From NCBI RefSeq assembly GCF_009760405.1, contig NZ_WRPP01000006.1, positions 186,001-250,000 on the forward strand: 64,000 nucleotides of DNA, read 5' to 3'. The translations under genes were made by a program, and so were the position numbers. The notes under the pieces are model-generated. The model was not told the DNA's origin, made no database searches, and saw only the letters and a list, made by a program, of their open reading frames with translations. The stretch is from Nocardia terrae (GTDB taxonomy: Bacteria > Actinomycetota > Actinomycetes > Mycobacteriales > Mycobacteriaceae). Position 1 is the stretch's first letter; every line of letters begins with the position of its first letter. This document shows, piece after piece, positions 26,892-34,123 of this stretch.

Positions 26892-26940
26892 TACGAGTGG
26901 CACTGGAGCGCTCGCCGGGTCGAATTGCCGGGCGCATTCG

Positions 26941-26957
26941 GTATGACCGAGTCATAC
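26941..26957. promoter_or_regulatory. Operator palindrome of the toxin-antitoxin operon
   Basis: GTATGAC-CGA-GTCATAC is a perfect 7-bp inverted repeat, 19 bp before the antitoxin ATG at 26977. A possible -35 ATGACC and -10 TACCAT (26965-26970) would put the transcript start at the ATG, giving a leaderless mRNA; no Shine-Dalgarno is present. Autoregulation by the ribbon-helix-helix-like antitoxin is expected from the family. Confidence 0.6.
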
Positions 26958-26976
26958 TCTGCGCTACCATGGTCTC

Positions 26977-27237
26977 ATGGCAAAGATCACGATCAGCATC
27001 CCCGACGAGATCGTCGAGAAGGCCAACCGTGCCGTTGACGCCGGGTTGGCCGGGTCCGTGTCCGCCTACTTCGCGGCTCTCGCTCAGCGTGAACCGGACT
27101 GGGCTGCCGCCGAGCAAATCCTGGCCGAGCTATCCGCCCAAGCGGGCATGAGCGAGTCCGACCTCGCCGATGCCGATTCCGCGCTGGATGCGGCCGAGCG
27201 CGCGGCAGCCGGCGACTCGCTCGGGGGTGCCGCGTGA
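26977..27237 (+). CDS. Antitoxin, ribbon-helix-helix type (VapB-like)
   Basis: 86 residues. The start MAKITISIPDEIVEKANRAV matches a ribbon-helix-helix DNA-binding arm (beta strand KITISIP followed by two helices, with AGLAGSVSAYFAAL). The acidic C-terminal half would wrap the toxin. It overlaps the toxin gene by 4 bp (GTGA), showing translational coupling, and carries a palindromic operator upstream. Role: neutralise the PIN toxin and repress the operon. Confidence 0.85.
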   Translation: MAKITISIPDEIVEKANRAVDAGLAGSVSAYFAALAQREPDWAAAEQILAELSAQAGMSESDLADADSALDAAERAAAGDSLGGAA

Positions 27238-27608
27238 TCGTGCTCGACTCCGGCGGACTGATCGGCCTCGAGAAGGGCAATGCCAAGGCCATCGCAATCG
27301 TCCGACGCGCATTGACGCGCAAGCTGGAAGTCATCGTTCCCGCGACCGTATTGGCCCAGTGTTGGCGCAACAGCCCCCGTCAGCACGCGGTTTCGCGATT
27401 GTTGAAAGCGGACGCGGTGCGAGTGGCCGATCTCACCCAGGCGCAAGCCCTCGCTGTCGGAGCTCTACTCGCCTCCTCTGGGACCGCCGACGTGGTCGAC
27501 GCGCACGTCGTCGTGCTCGCCCGTTCGTTGCGTGCGACCCTGGTGGTCACCTCCGACCCTGATGATCTGACGGCGCTGGATCCGCACATCCGGCTGCATC
27601 TCGTCTGA
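27234..27608 (+). CDS. PIN-domain toxin (VapC-like ribonuclease)
   Basis: 124 residues from a GTG overlapping the antitoxin stop. The PIN acidic residues are visible: Asp in MIVLDSGGLIGLE (with a following Glu), Asp pair in TADVVDAHVV, and Asp in VVTSDPDDLTAL. These coordinate Mg2+ for RNA cleavage, typically of tRNA or rRNA in VapC toxins. Length is normal for the family and no disruption is seen, so the system looks intact. Confidence 0.87.
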   Translation: MIVLDSGGLIGLEKGNAKAIAIVRRALTRKLEVIVPATVLAQCWRNSPRQHAVSRLLKADAVRVADLTQAQALAVGALLASSGTADVVDAHVVVLARSLRATLVVTSDPDDLTALDPHIRLHLV

Positions 27609-27702
27609 CCGCTATCACCGTCGGCTGCGCCAGTAGGTTGTTTGCAGTACCGAACTGGCCGATCCGGACATCTCGATCCGCGGTCGGCCGCAAAATCGTA
27701 GG

Positions 27703-28509
27703 ATGAGCGATCTCTTCGATTTCTCCGGCCGTACCGTGTTCGTGGCCGGCGGTACCAGCGGCATCAATCTCGTTGTGGCTCAGGCGTTCGCGCGCGCCGG
27801 TGCCTCGGTGGCGGTGTTGTCCCGCACGCCGGACAAGGTGCGCGCCGCCGTCGACTCGCTCGGGGAGTGCGGCGTGACCGCCCTGGGCTTCGTCGCCGAC
27901 GTCCGCGACTACGACGCGGTCGCCCAGGGCATCGCCGCGACCTGTCACGAGCTGGGCGAGCTGGATGTCCTGATCTCGGGTGCGGCCGGAAACTTCCCCG
28001 CCGCAACGGAATCCATGTCGGCGCGGGCGTTCGCGGCGGTGGTCGACATCGATTTGAAGGGCACCTTCAACGTCCTACGCGCCGCGCGCGACCATCTACG
28101 TGCTCCCGGCGCGTCGGTGATCAATATTTCCGCACCCCAGGCCGTCATCCCGATGACGCTGCAAGCGCACGCGTGTTCCGCCAAGGCCGGCGTGGACATG
28201 CTCACCAAGGTGACGGCGCTGGAATGGGCTCCCGCGGGCATCCGCGTCAACGCCGTGGTCCCCGGGCCCATCGAGGACACCGAAGGCATGTCGCGGCTGG
28301 CCCCCACACCCGAAATGGCCGATCTGGTAGCCAAATCCGTTCCGATGGGCCGCTACGGCACCGCGCAGGAGATCGCCGACTGCTGCCTGTGGCTGGCCTC
28401 CGAGCAGGCCTCCTATGTCAATGGCGCGATCATCCCCGTCGACGGCGGCTGGTCGCTGGGCGGTGCCTCGGAGGTCTTCACCGCCATGCGAAACCTGCTG
28501 GTGGAATGA
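27703..28509 (+). CDS. SDR of the 2,4-dienoyl-CoA reductase type
   Basis: 268 residues. Cofactor motif VFVAGGTSGINLVVAQAFA near the start, then LGELDVLISGAAGNFPAA, NISAPQAVIPMTLQAHACSAKAG and VNAVVPGPIEDTEGM. The usual YxxxK tyrosine is replaced by His (AHACSAK), as in peroxisomal-type 2,4-dienoyl-CoA reductases, which also share the ISGAAGNF stretch. It probably reduces unsaturated acyl-CoA in the degradation of unsaturated fatty acids, which fits the nearby fadD genes. Only 5 bp separate it from the convergent next gene. Confidence 0.85.
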   Translation: MSDLFDFSGRTVFVAGGTSGINLVVAQAFARAGASVAVLSRTPDKVRAAVDSLGECGVTALGFVADVRDYDAVAQGIAATCHELGELDVLISGAAGNFPAATESMSARAFAAVVDIDLKGTFNVLRAARDHLRAPGASVINISAPQAVIPMTLQAHACSAKAGVDMLTKVTALEWAPAGIRVNAVVPGPIEDTEGMSRLAPTPEMADLVAKSVPMGRYGTAQEIADCCLWLASEQASYVNGAIIPVDGGWSLGGASEVFTAMRNLLVE

Positions 28510-28514
28510 GAAAT

Positions 28515-29483
28515 TCAGTGCCCGCCCGAGGCGATCTTCTTCGGATCGATGAAGGACTGCAGCGGCGACAGATGGGTGTAGGTGTCCAGCAGTGACCGCC
28601 CGAGCGTGGCGTGCGCCTCCACGATCGGATTGGTCGCCCCGTAGTTGTCCGCGTCCGGCGCCTGATCGGCGAAGAACGAATACACCACCAGCGGCGCCCC
28701 CGCCGCGTCGAACATGATCCCCGTATCGTGCCGCTTGTCCTCGGACGCACCGTGTTTCGTGGCGAACCGAGCCCGCTCCTCCGAAGACATGTTCCGCCGC
28801 ACCCCGTCGGTGTACCCGACGGCCGACCACGTCATGATCCGCAGCACATCCTGGGTCGACTGCTTCGACAGCAATGTCCCCGAAGCCAACCGGTACAACA
28901 GATCGTTGTTCTCCCGTGGCGTCGTATACCCCAGATAGAACCGGCTCTCACCCGCCACCGGCACCACCCGGGTCTGCTGGAATCCCAACCGATCCAACGT
29001 CTCGTTGATCTGATCACCCGACACGAACCGCGACATCAACCGCACCGCGGTGTTGTCCGAGACCTGCAGCATCGTCGTCAGCAGATTCGCGATGGTGAGC
29101 TGATCCCCGAACGCGGCCTGATTCAGATACAGCCCACTGCCTTCCGCCACCATGTCGGCATCCAACGTGGTGGTATCCGACATCCGCAGCCGCCCCGCAT
29201 CGACCTCACTCATCACCGCCGTCATGATCGCGAGCTTCTGCACGCTCGCCCCCTCGATCACGAAGTCGGCATCCTCCTCCACCACCGGCGCCGGCTTCCC
29301 CGAAGCCAAATCGGTGACCAGGCAATGCCACCGCCCACCCGCCAGCTTCGTCGTCGCCCGATACTGCGCATCGAACGCAGGTCCCACCACCGGCACCCCC
29401 GCCCGCGCCACCGTCGCCTTCACCAACCCCCCGGCAGCAATGGCACTGGCCCCCAATAGCATCCGCCTACTGAATCCACGCAC
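28515..29483 (-). CDS. Class A beta-lactamase-like serine hydrolase, exported
   Basis: 322 residues. The N-terminus GFSRRMLLGASAIAAGG carries twin arginines before a hydrophobic stretch, so Tat export is likely. Active-site motifs: SxxK in EGASVQKLAI, SDN in QVSDNTAV, and KHG in ATKHGASED standing for KTG. These fit the beta-lactamase/D-Ala-D-Ala carboxypeptidase fold. KHG instead of KTG/KSG and the overall divergence mean antibiotic hydrolysis is not assured; a wall-modifying role is possible. Confidence 0.82.
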   Translation of the reverse strand: MRGFSRRMLLGASAIAAGGLVKATVARAGVPVVGPAFDAQYRATTKLAGGRWHCLVTDLASGKPAPVVEEDADFVIEGASVQKLAIMTAVMSEVDAGRLRMSDTTTLDADMVAEGSGLYLNQAAFGDQLTIANLLTTMLQVSDNTAVRLMSRFVSGDQINETLDRLGFQQTRVVPVAGESRFYLGYTTPRENNDLLYRLASGTLLSKQSTQDVLRIMTWSAVGYTDGVRRNMSSEERARFATKHGASEDKRHDTGIMFDAAGAPLVVYSFFADQAPDADNYGATNPIVEAHATLGRSLLDTYTHLSPLQSFIDPKKIASGGH

Positions 29484-29547
29484 CGCCGAAACCTATCCGC
29501 GAAGATCACATTTCGGCAACCAGATGCGGGTAACTCCCAGCTGAGCT

Positions 29548-29850
29548 TCAGCGACCCTTGGCCGCCACAACATCTCCGACCAGCGACTCCGCGGTCTCGA
29601 TCAACTCTGTCAGCACCGGCCGCGCCGCCTCCATGGCCGCACTCCGCCGATGTATTTCGAGCGCCGCGTCGTCCGCGTAGATCTCCGACACCCAGAACGA
29701 CTCGGCATCGTCCCGGGCCCGCTGCAGCACATACAACAGAGTCCCGGCCTCCTCTTCCGCCCCCGCCAGCACGCCTTTCATCGCCGCGACGAATTCCTCG
29801 CCCCGCCCCGCCTTCACCCGAACCCGAGACAGCAACGCCACCTGCGCCAT
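29548..29850 (-). CDS. Antibiotic biosynthesis monooxygenase (ABM) domain protein
   Basis: 100 residues from the ATG at 29850 (MAQVALLSRVRV). A dimeric alpha/beta-barrel protein: ARVRVKAGRGEEFVAAM-like first strand and helix, then GTLLYVLQRARDDAESFWVSE and a DAALEIHRRS helix. Family members act as cofactor-free oxygenases or as heme/quinone-related proteins. It precedes a flavin reductase gene on the same strand, 30 bp apart, suggesting one redox operon. Confidence 0.85.
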   Translation of the reverse strand: MAQVALLSRVRVKAGRGEEFVAAMKGVLAGAEEEAGTLLYVLQRARDDAESFWVSEIYADDAALEIHRRSAAMEAARPVLTELIETAESLVGDVVAAKGR

Positions 29851-29880
29851 TCGGCCCACCTCCCGTAATCGTCCAGACCC

Positions 29881-30528
29881 TCAGTATCCCCGCCCCGCGC
29901 CTTCCCGCTGCGGAATTCCCCAAGCCCCGGCCAGCCGGGACCGCTGCAGTTGCGTTCCCTCCCCGAAGAATTCGCAGAACTTCATGATCAGCGGATCCCA
30001 CCCCTGCGGATCGATGTGATCGGTACCGGGAACAACCAGCCGATCCTCCACATGGGCACGCACAACCTGCAGCGTGTGCGCGGTGACGCCGCAGTTCCCG
30101 GCGAACGGCTCCGCGGACAACACCGTGCATTCGAGCTGAATCGGACACTCCATCACTCGCGGTGCCGCCACGATCTCCGACTCGACAGCCGTCAGCCCGG
30201 CCGCCCCGAACTTGTCCGGCTCATACCGGTACCCCTTCTCGACCTTGTGCGCGGTCATCTCCGGCGACCCGCTGAGCAACGCCAGCCGATCCACCGCCCC
30301 GACCAACTCCGAAGACGGCAGATTGAGCACGCATTCCCTCTCGCGCACCATGTTCCGCGTGGTCTGAGAAGCCGAATTCATCCCCAGCATGCACTTGTCC
30401 CCCAACCACCAAGCCGAAGACATGGGCGCGAGATTCGCCGTCCCATCCTCATTCCTGGTGCCGATCAACACGACTGGCGTCCCGAAGTACAAAACCTTCA
30501 AATCGATCTTCCGATGCATGCCCTCCAC
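29881..30528 (-). CDS. Flavin reductase-like protein (split-barrel FMN-binding)
   Basis: 215 residues. The N-terminal half matches the flavin reductase-like split barrel: FGTPVVLIGTRNEDGTANLAPMSSAWW, GMNSASQTTRNMV, ECVLNLPSSELV. Such proteins bind FMN or FAD and supply reduced flavin or reduce small molecules. The start may be the ATG at 30528 or at 30519 (MHRKID). It would be first in an operon with the ABM gene. Confidence 0.85.
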   Translation of the reverse strand: MEGMHRKIDLKVLYFGTPVVLIGTRNEDGTANLAPMSSAWWLGDKCMLGMNSASQTTRNMVRERECVLNLPSSELVGAVDRLALLSGSPEMTAHKVEKGYRYEPDKFGAAGLTAVESEIVAAPRVMECPIQLECTVLSAEPFAGNCGVTAHTLQVVRAHVEDRLVVPGTDHIDPQGWDPLIMKFCEFFGEGTQLQRSRLAGAWGIPQREGAGRGY

Positions 30529-30633
30529 CCTGCTGCCTCACCCAACCCCCATGCTGGCGGAAATCAGACGCGGCACGTGACCGATCCAGGAAACTGGTTG
30601 CCATTTGGAAACCGGTTCGCCTACGGTCGATCC

Positions 30634-31101
30634 ATGCAGGATGCGCAGACCCCGCAACAGGCACTGGATATCGCTGCCGCGACCACCCGCCAGGCGCACG
30701 AGGCCGCCGCGCTGCCCAGGTGGCAGCCCATCGCGGCCGCCGTGTCGGGGGCGCTCGCCGCCTTCCTGCTCTGCACGCTGGTCGCCGACGGCATCGGCAG
30801 ACCCTTCGGATGGATCATCCTGATCGCCGGAATAGGCTCGGGCTGTGTCGTTTTCGGCTTCGCGCGGCGGCAGCGTCGTCTGCAACGTGTCCGCGGCATC
30901 GTCCCGCTCCCGATGGCCGAGTGGAAGCAGAACGTGGCCCTGCTGGTCGTGATCCTGGCGGTGCCGCTGATCGGCCACGCAACCTCCATGCCGGACGCAT
31001 CGACCCGCCTGGCCTCCAGTGTCGTTCTGGGCGCCTGGATCTGGTTCATGCAGTCCCGCCCGCGAATCCTCTCCCGGAAGCCCCGCGCATGGAAGCCCTG
31101 A
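30634..31101 (+). CDS. Small membrane protein partnered with a winged-helix protein
   Basis: 155 residues with four predicted membrane helices in two pairs (PIAAAVSGALAAFLLCTLVA, PFGWIILIAGIGSGCVVFG, NVALLVVILAVPLIG, LASSVVLGAWIWFMQ), separated by a basic loop (RRQRRLQRVRG). No family recognised. The next gene starts 13 bp inside its end and encodes a winged-helix DNA-binding protein; such overlapping pairs are seen in actinobacteria, where the regulator probably controls the membrane protein. Confidence 0.72.
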   Translation: MQDAQTPQQALDIAAATTRQAHEAAALPRWQPIAAAVSGALAAFLLCTLVADGIGRPFGWIILIAGIGSGCVVFGFARRQRRLQRVRGIVPLPMAEWKQNVALLVVILAVPLIGHATSMPDASTRLASSVVLGAWIWFMQSRPRILSRKPRAWKP

Positions 31102-31394
31102 ACGAACTGTTCGCCTCCCTGCCCCGCCTGAAACTCGTCGCCTTCCTCAACGGCTGCGCCGAAGCCGAATTCCTGGTCATCGCAGAAGCCTGCGCCCTCA
31201 ACAAATCCACCCTCTCCAAGGCCATGACCACCCTCGAATCCGCCGGCTACCTGGAAGTCACCAAGGGCTACGTATCCCGCAAACCGAGAACCTGGCTATC
31301 CCTGACCCCCACCGGCCGCACCGCCTACCAGGCCCACCTGGCTGCCCTGGCCGCCCTCACCCGCAAGGCCGCCGAAACCACCCCTGAACCCTGA
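31089..31394 (+). CDS. Winged-helix transcriptional regulator
   Basis: 101 residues. One winged helix: LPRLKLVAFLNGCAEAEFLV, then ACALNKSTLSKAMTTLESAGY (recognition helix), LEVTKGYVSRKPRTWLSLT (wing) and GRTAYQAHLAAL. This matches the short MarR/PadR-like regulators (HTH_27 type) that bind DNA as dimers. It overlaps the upstream membrane-protein gene by 13 bp, so the two are translated together. Confidence 0.85.
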   Translation: MEALNELFASLPRLKLVAFLNGCAEAEFLVIAEACALNKSTLSKAMTTLESAGYLEVTKGYVSRKPRTWLSLTPTGRTAYQAHLAALAALTRKAAETTPEP

Positions 31395-31514
31395 TGCGGG
31401 AATGAACACACCGCCAAGCCCTATCCGGCCTCGAGTTTCGAACTTATAGTTATCCGCTAGCAACTTCCGGCCGGCGCACAATCCAGCTCTCGACCTCGCC
31501 AGAGGAGAAGCCCG

Positions 31515-31604
31515 ATGCCCATCATCACCCCCCTCCTACAGGGAATAGCGACCATCGTCGACGCCGTCTACAAGTTCTTCGGCTGGAACCCCCTGATCTT
31601 CTGA
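31515..31604 (+). CDS. 29-residue hydrophobic peptide
   Basis: ATG at 31515 to TGA at 31602-31604 encodes 29 residues: MPIITPLLQGIATIVDAV, then a YKFFGWNP segment and LIF. AGAGGAGAAG ends four bases before the ATG, an unusually strong ribosome site for this genome. The peptide is hydrophobic with one Asp and one Lys and could form one amphipathic helix. A strong terminator follows. Similar short membrane peptides exist as toxins, secretion peptides or leader peptides; function unknown. Absent from usual gene calls because of its size. Confidence 0.55.
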   Translation: MPIITPLLQGIATIVDAVYKFFGWNPLIF

Positions 31605-31645
31605 CAGCCCTCCGGTCCTTGGGCGCGGCAATTCTGGAACGAGAA

Positions 31646-31682
31646 AACCGGTGCGAACCCGTGGGTTCGCGCCGGTTTTCGT
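31646..31682 (+). terminator. Rho-independent terminator after the small peptide gene
   Basis: AACCGGTGCGAACCC (31646-31660) pairs with GGGTTCGCGCCGGTT (31663-31677) over 15 bp with one G-U pair, leaving a tight loop, followed by TTTTCGTT. This is among the best intrinsic terminators in the window and ends a transcript that contains only the 29-codon gene. Confidence 0.8.
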
Positions 31683-31802
31683 TGTGTCAGAACCTACTTC
31701 AGCTGAGCGCGGCATTCTGAAACAGTTGTCGGTCAGTTGCGATAGCCTGCGTCAGTCCCCTTGACACGAGGGGATTTTCAACCTTTGAAGGGGAGTATGA
31801 AC

Positions 31803-32306
31803 ATGTCGGTCCTTGCTCGTGCCGTCGGTATCGCCGCAGCCGCGGTGATGGGGGTGGCCACCATCGTCTCGGCTACGACCGCATCGGCGGATATGACCAT
31901 CACGTCGTCGCAAGCCTATTGCGTCGGTTCGACATACACCGTGACCCTGCCCGCCGCTGACGCCAAGGTGCTGATCGGCAACGTCCCCAACGACACCGAG
32001 TTCGCGTTCCGAACCTCTCCCGCCGGCGGCTCGACCTTCACCACGTTCACGACGGTGCCGTACGTCGAGGGCAAGGACGTCGTCGCGTCCTGGACGCCAA
32101 CCGCACCGGGTCAGGTGATGGTCAGCGCATGGCCCAACAACGTCAACACCGGACCGGCGAACTTCGGCGAGAACGGCCCCACGGTCACCGTCGTCCAATC
32201 CGCCCCCGCCGGCGCAACCTGCAGCCCGTCCACGGGTGGCACGGGCAGTGCGAACTCGATCCCCCTGATCGGCGGTCTGCTGAGCACCCTTTCGGCCCAG
32301 AAGTAG
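31803..32306 (+). CDS. Secreted beta-sandwich protein, paralogue A
   Basis: 167 residues. Signal peptide VLARAVGIAAAAVMGVATIVSATTASA, then a mature domain with TSSQAYCVGSTYTVTLPA, VVASWTPTAPGQVMVSAWP and a Cys near the end; the tail is Ser/Gly-rich and ends with a hydrophobic IPLIGGLLSTL. The ATG at 31803 is preferred to 31797 because AAGGGGAG (31788-31795) is seven bases from it. The next gene encodes a related protein. It looks like a small exported Ig-like or binding domain of unknown function. Confidence 0.75.
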   Translation: MSVLARAVGIAAAAVMGVATIVSATTASADMTITSSQAYCVGSTYTVTLPAADAKVLIGNVPNDTEFAFRTSPAGGSTFTTFTTVPYVEGKDVVASWTPTAPGQVMVSAWPNNVNTGPANFGENGPTVTVVQSAPAGATCSPSTGGTGSANSIPLIGGLLSTLSAQK

Positions 32307-32356
32307 AGTCCCACCGCCGAAAGCCCTGGCAACTCTGTAATAGATTGGAAGAGAAG

Positions 32357-32818
32357 TTGTTCGGATCGATCCTGAAGGCGGGAGCTGTCGGCTCGATAGT
32401 CGCCGCGGGCGCCGCGCTCACGCTGTCGGGTGCGACGGCCGCCGCCGACACCACGGGCTCCGTCATCACCGTCTCGGGCGGCAACACGCACTACGCCGGC
32501 TCCACCTACACGCTGTCCGTCGATGTGGGTTCCATGGTCGGGGCGTACTTCTACGAGGCCCATCCAACCATCACCGACGGTACGGGGCTTCCCTGCACGA
32601 GCACAGCCGTGCCGGGTAATCCCAACTGGGTTGTGCCCCCTGCCGGCAGTCACATCGCTACCTGTGACTGGACACCGAAGGAGGCCGGAACGTACTACGT
32701 CTACGCCCAGCCGGGAGGCCCCGGCAGCCCTACGACCCCCGCGGTCGCGGTGACCGTCACGGCCGCCCCGTCGCCGAGCGGCAGTGGCGGCCCGTCGAGC
32801 GGTAGCGCCAACCGATAA
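32357..32818 (+). CDS. Secreted beta-sandwich protein, paralogue B (TTG start)
   Basis: About 153 residues. No ATG or GTG fits; the signal peptide (FGSILKAGAVGSIVAAGAAL...AAA) begins at a TTG at 32357 preceded by GGAAGAGAAG, with a second TTG at 32345. Mature part: NTHYAGSTYTLSVDVGS, CDWTPKEAGTYYVYAQPG, matching paralogue A (AYCVGSTYTVTL, SWTPTAPGQVMVSAWP). Cysteine pairs are placed differently. The two genes are 50 bp apart and likely co-transcribed. Expression may be low owing to the start codon. Confidence 0.68.
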   Translation: MFGSILKAGAVGSIVAAGAALTLSGATAAADTTGSVITVSGGNTHYAGSTYTLSVDVGSMVGAYFYEAHPTITDGTGLPCTSTAVPGNPNWVVPPAGSHIATCDWTPKEAGTYYVYAQPGGPGSPTTPAVAVTVTAAPSPSGSGGPSSGSANR

Positions 32819-32819
32819 A

Positions 32820-32860
32820 CGAAAGCCGGTGCGAGCCACAGCGGCTCGCACCGGCTTTCG
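32820..32860. terminator. Strong bidirectional hairpin
   Basis: CGAAAGCCGGTGCGAGCC (32820-32837) and GGCTCGCACCGGCTTTCG (32843-32860) form an 18-bp perfect stem with a 5-base loop, between the 3' ends of secreted paralogue B (plus) and the acyl-CoA dehydrogenase gene (minus). It probably terminates transcription from both sides. The upper stem resembles the terminator at 31646. Confidence 0.75.
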
Positions 32861-32872
32861 TTGTACTGCTTG

Positions 32873-34096
32873 CTACTTCAGCTTGTCGCTCGACAGCCCC
32901 AGGACGCGGCGGGCCACGATGAGCTGCTGGATCTGTTGGGTGCCTTCGAAGATGTCGAGGATCTTCGAGTCGCGGCCCCACTTCTCCAGGAGGGTGCGCT
33001 GGGAGTAGCCGGTGGTGCCGGCCAGCTCGACGGCCTTGAGGGTGACGTCGGTGCCCATGCGGCCGGCCTTGGCCTTGGACATGGAAGCCTCGAGGGAGTT
33101 GGGCTTCTTGTTGTCGGCCATCCATGCCGCGCGGAGCGACAGGAGGTAGGCCGCTTCCCAATCCGCCTCGAGGCGGAGGAATTCCGCGGCGGCGGCGTGC
33201 TGGTTGTTGGCGGGCTTGTCGTAGGAGATCTCGATGCCCGCGTCGGTCAGGACGGTGCGGAGTTCCTCGAGGGCGGCGCGGCCGACGCCGACCGCCATGC
33301 CGGCGACCAACGGGCGGGTGTTGTCGAACGTCTGCATGACGCCCGCGAAACCCTTCTCCACGTTGACTTCCGGGGAGCCGAGGATGTTGTCCTTGGGGAT
33401 GCGGCAGTCCTCGAAGCGGATCTCCGCGGTGTCGGACGCCTTGATGCCGAGCTTGTGCTCGAGGCGGGACACGGTCAGGCCCTTGGCATCCCGCGGGACC
33501 ACGAAGGACTTGATGGCGGCGCGGCCGGCGGAGCGGTCCACCGACGCCCACACCACGATGTGGGTGGCGCGCGAGCCCGCGGTCACGAAGATCTTGGTGC
33601 CGTTGAGGACCCACTCGTCACCGTCGAGGGTGGCGGTGGCGGTGACCGCGGCCGAGTCGGAGCCGAAGGACGGCTCGGTGATGGCCATGGCGGCCCACAC
33701 CTTGCCGAAGCGCTTCAGCTGCTCGTCGGTGGCGACCGCGGCGATGGCGGCGTTGCCGAGGCCCTGGTAGGGGATCGACAGCATCAGGCCGACGTCGCCC
33801 CAGGAGGTCTCGAGGGCATTCATCAATGCGGACATGTTGCCGCCGTTGGTGTTACCCAGCAGCTCGGTGGCGTGCTTGTCCTCGTCACCGGTGCGGCCGC
33901 CGGTGGCGCCGGAGATCTGCTCGGTGCCCGAGTCGGACAGGCCCTCGACCATGGCGGCCATGGTGTCCAGCTCGACCGGGTACTCGTGCTCGGCGAGGTC
34001 GTACTTGCGCGAAGCCGGGCGGAAGATCTCGGCGGCGACCTGGTGGGCCTGGTTGGCGCTGGCCCGCAGCTTCTTGGGGAGTTCGAGATTGATCAT
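32873..34096 (-). CDS. Acyl-CoA dehydrogenase (FadE23-like)
   Basis: 407 residues, acyl-CoA dehydrogenase fold: FAD/substrate strand WAAMAITEPSFGSDSAA, NGTKIFVTAGSRATHIVV, KLGIKASDTAEIRFEDC, FDNTRPLVAGMAVGVGRAAL and C-terminal FEGTQQIQQLIVARRVLG. It follows the gene at 34124 by 27 bp in the same direction, the arrangement of mycobacterial fadE24-fadE23. The pair probably acts as a heteromeric dehydrogenase on a fatty or sterol-derived acyl-CoA. The catalytic glutamate position was not confirmed. Confidence 0.88.
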   Translation of the reverse strand: MINLELPKKLRASANQAHQVAAEIFRPASRKYDLAEHEYPVELDTMAAMVEGLSDSGTEQISGATGGRTGDEDKHATELLGNTNGGNMSALMNALETSWGDVGLMLSIPYQGLGNAAIAAVATDEQLKRFGKVWAAMAITEPSFGSDSAAVTATATLDGDEWVLNGTKIFVTAGSRATHIVVWASVDRSAGRAAIKSFVVPRDAKGLTVSRLEHKLGIKASDTAEIRFEDCRIPKDNILGSPEVNVEKGFAGVMQTFDNTRPLVAGMAVGVGRAALEELRTVLTDAGIEISYDKPANNQHAAAAEFLRLEADWEAAYLLSLRAAWMADNKKPNSLEASMSKAKAGRMGTDVTLKAVELAGTTGYSQRTLLEKWGRDSKILDIFEGTQQIQQLIVARRVLGLSSDKLK

Positions 34097-34123
34097 GAGT
34101 GGTCTCTCCGTTGAGAAGTCGGG

